64,000 nucleotides of DNA, taken from Pseudomonas sp. B21-040. Lineage in GTDB: Bacteria > Pseudomonadota > Gammaproteobacteria > Pseudomonadales > Pseudomonadaceae. Below are positions 44,413 to 52,016 of the stretch, piece after piece; the first letter of the stretch is position 1, and the number at the start of each line of letters is the position of its first letter. The position numbers were made by a program, and so were the translations under genes. The DNA is taken from positions 3,155,501-3,219,500 of the forward strand of contig NZ_CP087176.1 in NCBI RefSeq assembly GCF_024748695.1. The letters run 5' to 3'. The notes under the pieces are model-generated. The model was not told the origin of the DNA. It did no database searches and saw nothing but the letters and a program-made list of their open reading frames with translations.

Positions 44413-44435
44413 GTACGATTCCGGCTTCGGCACCA
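44413..44435 (+). other. tRNA-Leu-like 3' end fragment (attachment-site candidate)
   Basis: cgattccggcttcggcacca (44416-44435) matches the T-arm and acceptor 3' end, including CCA, of a leucine-type tRNA whose acceptor starts GCCGAAG. No 5' part of a tRNA is found upstream. The T-loop has an A where TTC is expected. The position beside an integrase remnant fits an att site left by an integrative element. Confidence 0.65.
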
Positions 44436-44443
44436 TGAATATC

Positions 44444-44485
44444 AAGGGATTGCGTGAGAAATCTCATGCAAGCCCTTATTTTTTT
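44444..44485 (+). terminator. Terminator after the tRNA fragment
   Basis: 16-bp stem aagggattgcgtgaga (44444-44459) and tctcatgcaagccctt (44462-44477) with two imperfect pairs, then attttttt. It sits in the normal place for a tRNA gene terminator, just after CCA. Confidence 0.75.
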
Positions 44486-44529
44486 GCTCCGCAAAAACCA
44501 ATCTCTACTCCGCAATTCGCTACAGCTGG

Positions 44530-44785
44530 TCATTTCGTAGGAGTGACCTTCATGCCTTTGTGCATCCGAATGTACTGTTCGGTCATGCCCACAGTGGTAT
44601 GCCCTGGTTGATCTCGTGCTACGCGTATATTCCCTGTCAATTCCTCCTTGTCCGTCGCCGTCTTTGCCCGTCAGTCGCGCATCTGAAAGTCAGCTTTCGG
44701 AATGCTGGCGTCCTCCCGTGCATCATCAAATCGTTTCCTGAGCATTCCGGTCGTCATCGGCTGACCGTTTTCCATGACGACTGTA
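44530..44785 (-). pseudogene. Tyrosine-type site-specific recombinase (integrase), 3' remnant
   Basis: The minus strand encodes the C-terminal catalytic part of a phage-type integrase: GMLRKRFDDAREDASIP, FQMRD, then an in-frame TGA where the family has Leu, then RAKTATDKEELTGNIRVARDQPGHTTVGMTEQYIRMHKG and KVTPTK. The catalytic His/Arg region (GHTTV) and nucleophile Tyr (MTEQYIR) can be seen. The N-terminal part is missing. It lies 95 bp from the tRNA 3' fragment, the normal arrangement for an integrase and its att site. Confidence 0.8.
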
Positions 44786-44853
44786 ATCAGCAAAACAGAG
44801 TTTATGGCACGGAGTAGCGGGGCTAAATCAGGGGCATAACGCTACGGTACTCA

Positions 44854-47800
44854 TTACTCCGCAGCGAGCGCGGCGTGCCCCCTCACCGGTTGGGTGTCAG
44901 CGTCCATCTGGCGCCCCACGTTGAACCATGCGGCGTACAACGCCGGGACGAAGAAGATCGTCAGTAGCGTTGCCACGGTAAGGCCGCCCATGATCGCAAT
45001 TGCCATTGGCCCCCAAAACACACTGCGCGTCAGCGGGATCATTGCAAGTACGGTGGCCAGCGCCGTCAGCATCACCGGTCGGGCCCGGTAAATGGCCGCA
45101 TCCAGCACAGCATTCCACGGGTCGCGCCCCCCGGCGATCTCGATTTGTACCTGATCGATCAGGATCACCGCGTTCCGCATGATCATGCCACCCAGAGCGA
45201 TGATGCCCAGGATCGCGACGAAGCCCAGCGGTGACTGAAACACCAGCAGCGCGGGTACAACACCAATCAGGCCCAGCGGTGCGGTTAGCATCACCATCCA
45301 CATGCGGGAAAAGTTCTGCAATTGCAGCATGAGTAACAGCAGGATGGTGATCAGCATCAGCGGTGCCACCGCGAGTAGTGCCTTGTTGGCCTTGTCGCTT
45401 TCCTCAACCGCTCCACCCGTGTCGATGCGGTAGCCCGACGGCAGTTTCGCTTCGATGCCCTTAAGCAGTGGCTGGATTTCCTGCGTCACCGATACACCTT
45501 GCTCTCCATCCTTCACGTCGGCACGCACAGTGATCGCCATGTCGCGATTGCGGCGCCACAGTACCGGTTCTTCCAATTCAGAACGCACCTGTGCGACTTG
45601 CGACAGAGGCACCACGGTGCCCTGGCGTGTGTAAAGGTTGATGTTTTTCAGTGTGTCGAGATTCAAGCGTTCCTCTGGCACGGCACGGGCCACGATGTCG
45701 ATCAGGTCCTCGCGCTCACGCAGCTGTGACAGGGTTGCGCCGTTCATCACGGTCTGGGTCGCCAGCGACACGTCGGCCGGCGTGAGGCCCAGCGCGCTCG
45801 CCTTGTCCTGATCAAGTTCCACCTTCATCGTGCGCACAGGGTCGTTCCAGTCGAGCTGGAGGTCGCGCACCTTCGGGTTGGACGCAACTACCTTCTCCAC
45901 GTCGCGGGCGATCTGGCGCACCACCTGGGTATCGGGGCCTACCACGCGGAATTGCACCGGGTAGCCGACAGGTGGCCCCAACTCGAGCCGGGTCACGCGC
46001 ACCCACGCCTGCGGGAATTGTTGGTCGGCCGAGGCCACCAGCCGCGCACGTACCCGCTCGCGTGCATCCAGATCCTTGGTCATCACAACGAACTGGGCAA
46101 AGCCCGGGTTCGGCAGCTCGGGGTTGAGCGAGAGATAGAAGCGCGGCGCGCCAGCGCCGGTGTAGGCAGTATAGAAACGCACGTCCTCGTCCTTCGCCAG
46201 GATCTCCTCCATGTGCTTGACCTGCTCTGTCGTTGCGGCGAACGAGGCGCCTTCCTTGACGCGTAAATCAATGACCAGCTCAGGGCGCGAACTGTTGGGG
46301 AAGAATTGCTGCGGCACCAACTTGATGCAAGCGAGGGCTAGCACCAGAGCGCCCACCGTCGCACCGATGACCACCCAGCGGCGCTCGATGGCGGCGTCGA
46401 TCAGGCGGCGCAGGCAGCGGTAGAACTTGGTGTCGTGCGGATCAGCATGCTGGTGCGTGCCCAAGTCGTTGGGCAGCATCTTGACCGCCAGGTACGGCGT
46501 GAAGATGCCGGAACAGATCCACGAGAACAGCACCGCGGCACCGACGATCCAGAAAATGCCGCCCGCGTACTCGCCGGTGGTGGACTTCGAGAGGCCGATT
46601 GGCAGGAAGCCCACGACGGTGATGAGTGCGCCGGTCAGGCGCGGCATGGCGGTGGACTGATAGGAGAAGGCCGCCGCTTTCACGCGGTCCATGCCGGTTT
46701 CCATCTTCGCCACCATCATCTCGATGGCGATGATGGCGTCATCCACCAGCAGTCCCAACGCGATAATCAGTGACCCGAGCGAGATGCGTTCGAGGTTCCA
46801 GCCCATCGCCAGCATCACCAGCGCCACACCGCCCAGCACCAGCGGCACCGTGGCCGCGACCACGAGGCCGGCACGCCAGCCCAGGCTGGCCAGGCTCACC
46901 GCGATCACGATGATCAGCGCCTCGGCCAACGCGCGCCCGAAGTCCAGGATTGCATCTTTCACCGTGGTGGGCTGGTCAGCCACCAGCTCCAGCTCCACGC
47001 CGTGCGGAAGTTCTGACTGGATCTTCGCGACGGCCGTGTCCATCGCCTTGCCGAGGTCGACGATGTTGCCATCGCTGGTCATGGTGATACCGAGCATCAG
47101 CACGGGTTGGCCGTTGTGGCGGACCGTGTAGGTCGGCGGATCTTCGAAGCCACGTGTAACGGTCGCGATGTCACCGAGCTTGATCAGGCGGCCGCCCGCG
47201 GAGATGGGCACGTTGCGGATAGCCTCATCGCTGGTGAACTGGCCACTCACGCGCACCATGACGCGGTCGCCGCGGGTGTCAATCTGGCCAGCGGGCAACA
47301 TCGCGTTCTGGCTCTTGAGGCTTTCGGCGATGGCCAGCGGTGTAATGCCCAGCGCTGCGAGGCGCTCGTGCGAGAACTCGACGTAGATACGCTTGGCCTG
47401 CTTGCCGATGACATCGATCTTCTTGACCATCGGCACCTTCAGCATCTGGCGCTTGATGTCCTCGGCCGCGTCCGTCAGGTCGGCGTGGCCGACGCCGTCG
47501 CCCTTGACTGCGTACATCAGGCCATACACGTCGCCGTACTCGTCGTTCAGGATCGGGCCGATCACGCCGTCAGGCATCTCCAGGCTCAGGTCGTTGAGTT
47601 TCTTGCGCGCCTGGTACCAGGCCTCGCGCTGGTCAGCCTTGGAAGTGCCGCCGCGCACGGTGAGTGTCATGCCGGCGTAGCCTTGCCGCGCGTAGGTGAC
47701 CACCTTCTCGAAGTTATCGATCTGCTCGAATTTTTTCTCCATGCGGTTGAGGACCTGGTCCTGCAACTGCTGGGCGGTAGCGCCCGGCCAGATGACCATG

Positions 47801-47949
47801 GCGGTCATGGAGGGTACGGAAAAATTTGGATCTTCGAGCTGGCCGAGGCGGGTGAAGCTGAACGCGCCAGCCGCAGCGACAATGAGGAGCATGAACAGAA
47901 CGATGGCGCGATGGCGCAGCGCCCAGTCGGTGAGGTTGAAATTGTTCAT
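44854..47949 (-). CDS. RND efflux pump inner-membrane permease
   Basis: The 1031-aa protein has the full HAE1-type RND structure: TM1 near residues 13-33 (AIVLFMLLIVAAAGAFSF), a first periplasmic domain, a helix bundle with GLLVDDAIIAIEMMVAKME (the paired Asp residues of the proton-relay helix), a second periplasmic domain and a second bundle with GIIALGGMIMRNAVILIDQ. It is a drug/proton antiporter subunit that exports compounds from the inner membrane and periplasm. It overlaps the adaptor gene by 4 bp. The operon order is outer-membrane protein, adaptor, permease, so a complete tripartite pump is encoded. The substrate cannot be told. Confidence 0.93.
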   Translation of the reverse strand: MNNFNLTDWALRHRAIVLFMLLIVAAAGAFSFTRLGQLEDPNFSVPSMTAMVIWPGATAQQLQDQVLNRMEKKFEQIDNFEKVVTYARQGYAGMTLTVRGGTSKADQREAWYQARKKLNDLSLEMPDGVIGPILNDEYGDVYGLMYAVKGDGVGHADLTDAAEDIKRQMLKVPMVKKIDVIGKQAKRIYVEFSHERLAALGITPLAIAESLKSQNAMLPAGQIDTRGDRVMVRVSGQFTSDEAIRNVPISAGGRLIKLGDIATVTRGFEDPPTYTVRHNGQPVLMLGITMTSDGNIVDLGKAMDTAVAKIQSELPHGVELELVADQPTTVKDAILDFGRALAEALIIVIAVSLASLGWRAGLVVAATVPLVLGGVALVMLAMGWNLERISLGSLIIALGLLVDDAIIAIEMMVAKMETGMDRVKAAAFSYQSTAMPRLTGALITVVGFLPIGLSKSTTGEYAGGIFWIVGAAVLFSWICSGIFTPYLAVKMLPNDLGTHQHADPHDTKFYRCLRRLIDAAIERRWVVIGATVGALVLALACIKLVPQQFFPNSSRPELVIDLRVKEGASFAATTEQVKHMEEILAKDEDVRFYTAYTGAGAPRFYLSLNPELPNPGFAQFVVMTKDLDARERVRARLVASADQQFPQAWVRVTRLELGPPVGYPVQFRVVGPDTQVVRQIARDVEKVVASNPKVRDLQLDWNDPVRTMKVELDQDKASALGLTPADVSLATQTVMNGATLSQLREREDLIDIVARAVPEERLNLDTLKNINLYTRQGTVVPLSQVAQVRSELEEPVLWRRNRDMAITVRADVKDGEQGVSVTQEIQPLLKGIEAKLPSGYRIDTGGAVEESDKANKALLAVAPLMLITILLLLMLQLQNFSRMWMVMLTAPLGLIGVVPALLVFQSPLGFVAILGIIALGGMIMRNAVILIDQVQIEIAGGRDPWNAVLDAAIYRARPVMLTALATVLAMIPLTRSVFWGPMAIAIMGGLTVATLLTIFFVPALYAAWFNVGRQMDADTQPVRGHAALAAE

Positions 47950-49058
47950 CGGGCGGCCTGCTGCGTGGTGTTCGTGTCAACAATCGCCGTGCCGGGAAGC
48001 GCGACCTTCAGTCCGGATGCCATCTTCTGCACCCCGGCGGTGACGACCAATGCGCCGGCCTGTGGCCCGGAGACGAGCACTTCATCGTTGCGATAGCCCA
48101 ATACCGCCACAGGCACCAGCTCGACAGTGCCCTGCGGATTCTTGCCCTCGGGCGTGACCACCCACAGCGATGGCTGGCCACCGCTTTGCGTCAGTGCCGT
48201 GGCGGGCACCGCCGCGACCGAGACACTGGTCATCTCGCGCTCGGCCATGACCGTGGCCGTGGCGCCCAGCGGCAGCGCCTGCACCGGCTTGAGCCGGGCG
48301 CGATAGGTGCGCGTCTGCGTGGCGGCCTGCGGCGACAGCTCGCGCAGGGTGACATCGAAGGTCTCGTTCGGCGCGCTGGCCAGCGAGGCTTTGAAGTGCG
48401 CCTCCTTGAAGGTGGACAGCTGATCTTCGGGCACATCGATGACGATCTCGGATTCGTCCGGATTCGCCACCGAGATCACTGGCTGACCCTCCGCCACGAC
48501 CTGTCCCGCTTCGATGCGTACCGCCGTGACTACGCCGCTACGGGAGGCGCGCAGTACGGTGTACTTGAGTCGGTTACGTGCGAGTTCAAGCTTTCGCGCC
48601 TCGGCCTCGGCAGTGGCGCGCGTGGTCTGGGCGTTGGTGTGCGCACGCTCATCGTCAGCCGCGCTGACTGAGCCATCAGCCTTCAGGGCCGTCAGGCGCT
48701 GGCGATCCGATTCCGCCTGACGCGTTTGCTCCACGGCAGCCGCCCACTGCTGTTGCGAGGCTTCCTCCGCGAGGCGGTAGTCGCTGTCGTCCAGCACAGC
48801 CAATATGTCACCTTCGTGCACCAACTGACCGACATCAACCTTGCGTTGGGCCACCTTGCCGCCGACCCGAAAGGACTGCTCGACTTCGTGCCGCGACTGC
48901 ACGGTGCCCACGTAGCGACTGACGTCGCGGGCATTGTCGTAGTTGATTTCAACGGTACGTACCGCTCTGGGGGCCGGCACGGACGGCTGGTCCGGGCTGC
49001 ACGCGCAAAGCATCACGGCGACGGCCAGGGCGCCGACCGCAGTAAGGGAATTCTTCAA
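47946..49058 (-). CDS. RND efflux pump periplasmic adaptor (lipoprotein)
   Basis: The 370-aa membrane-fusion protein has a lipoprotein signal with lipobox LCAC (Cys20), followed by biotinyl-lipoyl-like halves (FRVGGKVAQRKVDVGQLVHEGDILAVLDDSDY and LRASRSGVVTAVRIEAGQVV in outline), an alpha-hairpin (ESDRQRLTALKADGSVSAADDERA) and a beta-barrel part. It links the permease encoded by the overlapping gene downstream to the outer-membrane channel encoded upstream. The start ATG at 49058 has agaggaacc upstream. It resembles the adaptor of the MexJ/TriA-type rather than the larger AcrA. Confidence 0.92.
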   Translation of the reverse strand: MKNSLTAVGALAVAVMLCACSPDQPSVPAPRAVRTVEINYDNARDVSRYVGTVQSRHEVEQSFRVGGKVAQRKVDVGQLVHEGDILAVLDDSDYRLAEEASQQQWAAAVEQTRQAESDRQRLTALKADGSVSAADDERAHTNAQTTRATAEAEARKLELARNRLKYTVLRASRSGVVTAVRIEAGQVVAEGQPVISVANPDESEIVIDVPEDQLSTFKEAHFKASLASAPNETFDVTLRELSPQAATQTRTYRARLKPVQALPLGATATVMAEREMTSVSVAAVPATALTQSGGQPSLWVVTPEGKNPQGTVELVPVAVLGYRNDEVLVSGPQAGALVVTAGVQKMASGLKVALPGTAIVDTNTTQQAAR

Positions 49059-49088
49059 GACGGTTCCTCTTTGGAAAACGACAAAAAC

Positions 49089-50612
49089 TCAGGAAAGTGG
49101 TGGTCGGTCGGTTTTAGCGGACGCGGACGCGGTCGGGTTGGCAGGGTGTTCGAACACCTGCCAGCCCCCGCCCAGTGCTTTGTAAAGCTGCACGCTGTCG
49201 AGCAGCAGTCGGGTGTTGCTTTCGTTGGCACTCAGGCGTGCAGTCAGGCGCGCACGCTGCGAATCCAGCAGGGGCAACAGGTCGATCTGCCCGCGGGTGT
49301 AGAGCGACTGAGCGCGATTCTGTGCCGTCTCCGCAGACGCGGCGGCCAGTTGCAGTGACCCGGAACGGCGACGTTCCTGCGCCAGCGTGACCAGGGCGTT
49401 TTCCACATCCTCGAGCGCCCGCACGATGCCGTCTTCGGCGCGCAACAGCGCTTCTTGTTGAGCGCTTTCAGCCGCATCGTTGATTGCTTGTGTGCGCCCC
49501 GCATTGAAGAGCGGCATCGCCAGCAGGCCCGCGACGTTGGTGAAGCGCGCAGCGCCGAGATCGGCACCGTTCAGGTTGAGACCCTGGCGGCCGAAGGACG
49601 CGCCGAGGAAGAGTTGCGGGAACCACTCCGCTTTCGCTTGCTGGCGACGGGCATTGGCGGCGTCGAGCTGTGCCATCAGCGCCAGTACGTCCGGTCGGCG
49701 TTGCAGCAACTCGGCGGGCTGACCGGGCTTGGCCTCGGGTACATCGGCCAGGTCTGCGCCCGGAGGCTGGATGCTTGTGGTGTTGAAAGACTGGTCGGCG
49801 ATCAGCACCGCGATACGGTGACGTGCCACCGCCACTTGGGTTTCCAGCGGCGGAATCTGCGCCCGCGCCGACAAGGCGTCGGTTTGTGCACGCTCGACGT
49901 CGAAGGCGGATGCCAGCCCCACCTGTTGACGCGCGGAGACCAGACGCAGCGTCTCATCCTGCATGGCCGAAATTGCGCGGAGCGTCGCGACCTGGCGCTG
50001 TGCTCCGACCAGTGTGAAATAGTTGCTGACGACATCGCTCATCACCAGCAGGCGTACGCCTCGCATGCTGTGTTCGGCGGCCAGTGCATCGGCGTCTGCC
50101 GCCGCTGCACCGGCTCGTAGTCGGCCGCTCAGGTCGATTTCCCACGAGACATCCAGACCCGCACTGGCGGTCCTGGTATCCGGATAGCCCTGTTTTACCG
50201 CCGAGTTGAAGCCGCTGCTGCGGTCGCTGCCGGAGACCGATGCACCGACACTCGGGAGCAGCCAGGATTGGCTGACCGTTTCTCCGGCTCGCGCTGCACG
50301 CAAGCGTTCGGCGGCCATCTTGACGTCGCGGTTCTCACGCGCGGCGCGGCGCACCAGATCCGACAGTAAGGGGTCGTGGTAGACCTCCCACCACGCCGCC
50401 TCGGGCTCCATTTCGGAGGCCGTACTCGCGGCGAAGTGGCTCGGCACGTCTACTGATGGCTTGACGACCGGCGTGGAGCAACCGGAAAGGGCGAGGGCAA
50501 TCGAAGTGACAAGGGTTGCCGCCATGGCGAACCCAGTCGAGCATGGGGTCCGTTGCAAGGTTATCCCACCGGTATGGCGAGGCAGCGGAGGGAGGGTGGA
50601 AAGTCGCAGCAT
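49089..50612 (-). CDS. RND efflux outer-membrane channel (NodT/OprM-type lipoprotein)
   Basis: The protein of about 507 aa has a lipoprotein signal (VTSIALALSGCSTPVV, lipobox LSGC) and two outer-membrane-efflux repeats, typical of OprM/NodT proteins: WWEVYHDPLLSDLVRRA, then ALAAEHSMRGVRLLVMSDVVSNYFTL and AQNRAQSLYTRGQIDLLPLLDSQR. It forms the trimeric outer-membrane duct of the pump. The start is not certain: ATG codons at 50612 and 50525 are both possible and a TTG lies between; none has a strong ribosome-binding site. The adaptor gene follows after 30 bp. Confidence 0.88.
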   Translation of the reverse strand: MLRLSTLPPLPRHTGGITLQRTPCSTGFAMAATLVTSIALALSGCSTPVVKPSVDVPSHFAASTASEMEPEAAWWEVYHDPLLSDLVRRAARENRDVKMAAERLRAARAGETVSQSWLLPSVGASVSGSDRSSGFNSAVKQGYPDTRTASAGLDVSWEIDLSGRLRAGAAAADADALAAEHSMRGVRLLVMSDVVSNYFTLVGAQRQVATLRAISAMQDETLRLVSARQQVGLASAFDVERAQTDALSARAQIPPLETQVAVARHRIAVLIADQSFNTTSIQPPGADLADVPEAKPGQPAELLQRRPDVLALMAQLDAANARRQQAKAEWFPQLFLGASFGRQGLNLNGADLGAARFTNVAGLLAMPLFNAGRTQAINDAAESAQQEALLRAEDGIVRALEDVENALVTLAQERRRSGSLQLAAASAETAQNRAQSLYTRGQIDLLPLLDSQRARLTARLSANESNTRLLLDSVQLYKALGGGWQVFEHPANPTASASAKTDRPPLS

Positions 50613-50729
50613 TAGAAATGGACTCGTGTAGTTCGAGGTGGCGTCAGCGTAGGGGCCTCTGTGCGCGAAGTAGTCAGCGAAACGTCGCCGTTCGGTCGCC
50701 ATGCACACGTGATGTCGATGTCGGAACGG

Positions 50730-50945
50730 TCATTCGCCGTCCCTTTCTATCGCCTGTTCACGGTCTGCTGACGCCAGATCAGAGCCAATTGACTCCAGCA
50801 ACTCTTCGGCGGACGAGAACTCGCGCTGACGCCCGGTGACCAGGTTCTCGAGGCGGCCCATCAGGGCCTTCGGTCCGGCATCACTGCGCAATTTGACGAC
50901 GTAGGAGCGTCGGCTCGGGTATTTGGATTCAGGGTTAAGGCTCAT
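50730..50945 (-). CDS. Hypothetical small protein, 71 aa
   Basis: A short basic N-terminal part (SKYPSRRSYVVKLRSDAG) is followed by an acidic helical C-terminus (SAEELLESIGSDLASADREQ). The size and pattern resemble small conserved cytoplasmic proteins of pseudomonads, but I do not recognise the family. It is on the same strand as the efflux operon, 118 bp upstream of the likely start of the channel gene, so it may be cotranscribed. A weak purine box precedes the ATG. Confidence 0.5.
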   Translation of the reverse strand: MSLNPESKYPSRRSYVVKLRSDAGPKALMGRLENLVTGRQREFSSAEELLESIGSDLASADREQAIERDGE

Positions 50946-51179
50946 CGCAGACCTGGGGATCGAGAAAGTTCGACGCCAGCGTAAGCCGCCCCTTGGGAGG
51001 AGTCGTAAGCGAAAGGTCAGGGTTTGGTCGGATAACGTCTGTCTGCCACAACAGTCGTCACCTATCGTTCCCCAAACTGACTCATGACGCTACAGGGATC
51101 TCTTTTCGAACATTGAATTTCGACGGATCATGGCGTTGAGGCCCGTTCATTCACACGGCATTACCAGGAGCATCAGGGA

Positions 51180-52016
51180 ATGAATTTTTTTGATTTCATC
51201 CGATCAGTTCCAGATGTTGTCTGGTCTGGCTTGTTAGCGTCGGGTCTGACACTCGGGGGTGTTCTTATTTCCAACAGGAGCAATAAATCGCGGTTGGAAA
51301 TGCAACTTAATCATGATGCGACCATAAAGTCTCAAGAGCGTACCGCGTCGCTAAGGCGAGATGTTTATCTGGATGCGGCGAAAAAAATGCCGAAAGCGTT
51401 GAGTTCATTAATCGAGCCTTCCGATAGGGATGAGTCATTCACCGTTAGCCCTGGTTTAAGCGATTTCTTTTCCGTTGCCGCGCAGATTCAGCTAGTGGCG
51501 GAGCCTGTGACGGCATCGTTAGTCGGTGAGCTGGTATCAAAATATAACGATCTTTTGATGAAGTCCGCCTTCAGTAGAGCGGTACTTGGTAAGGCTATCA
51601 GTGACAGAAATGGCTGGGAAAGAAAGTGCGAACGCGCAGTTTCAGAGTCCGAGCGAGTGCTGCTTGAGCTCAACAGGTTGAAAGAAGTGCCACCTACAGA
51701 TTCGAAAATGATTGACGCGGTGATGGGGTCTTATGAACGTTATTTTAACGAGGCGGAAGAGGCAAGGCTGGCGCTGAACGGTGCTGAAACACGGGTGAGA
51801 GTAGAGCGTCTTAATTTGTTGAAGCGCTTGTTGCCAAACGTCAAGGACATTGCTGAGTTTCAGGTTTCAGTTCTCATTGGTATCCGGAACGATCTGGGTT
51901 TGACTTCGGATGTTGAGTTGTTGGAACTTCAAGCTAAAAAAGAATTAACGATTATGGAGAATACAATTAGTTCTTTAGAGGAATTGGTTGATCTGTATAG
52001 CGGTGACAAATTTTAG
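51180..52016 (+). CDS. Membrane-anchored coiled-coil protein, unknown function
   Basis: The 278-aa protein has one N-terminal hydrophobic segment (VVWSGLLASGLTLGGVLIS, about residues 12-30) and then a long, charged, helical part that looks like coiled coil (residues about 35-265; KCERAVSESERVLLELNRL, SYERYFNEAEEARLALNGAETRVRVERLNLL). The topology is a short periplasmic N-terminus or membrane anchor with a cytoplasmic helical body. Its AT-richer codons differ from its neighbours, which suggests recent transfer. Its stop overlaps the stop of the convergent regulator gene by 3 bp. No family is recognised. Confidence 0.7.
   Translation: MNFFDFIRSVPDVVWSGLLASGLTLGGVLISNRSNKSRLEMQLNHDATIKSQERTASLRRDVYLDAAKKMPKALSSLIEPSDRDESFTVSPGLSDFFSVAAQIQLVAEPVTASLVGELVSKYNDLLMKSAFSRAVLGKAISDRNGWERKCERAVSESERVLLELNRLKEVPPTDSKMIDAVMGSYERYFNEAEEARLALNGAETRVRVERLNLLKRLLPNVKDIAEFQVSVLIGIRNDLGLTSDVELLELQAKKELTIMENTISSLEELVDLYSGDKF

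Noticed and set aside
44413..44435. Complete tRNA gene
   Set aside because: Only the T-arm and acceptor 3' end are present; no anticodon arm or D-arm is found upstream.
44168..44533. 121-codon minus-strand open frame that overlaps the integrase stop by ATGA
   Set aside because: It runs across the terminator and the tRNA 3' fragment, has no ribosome-binding site and no family-like sequence.
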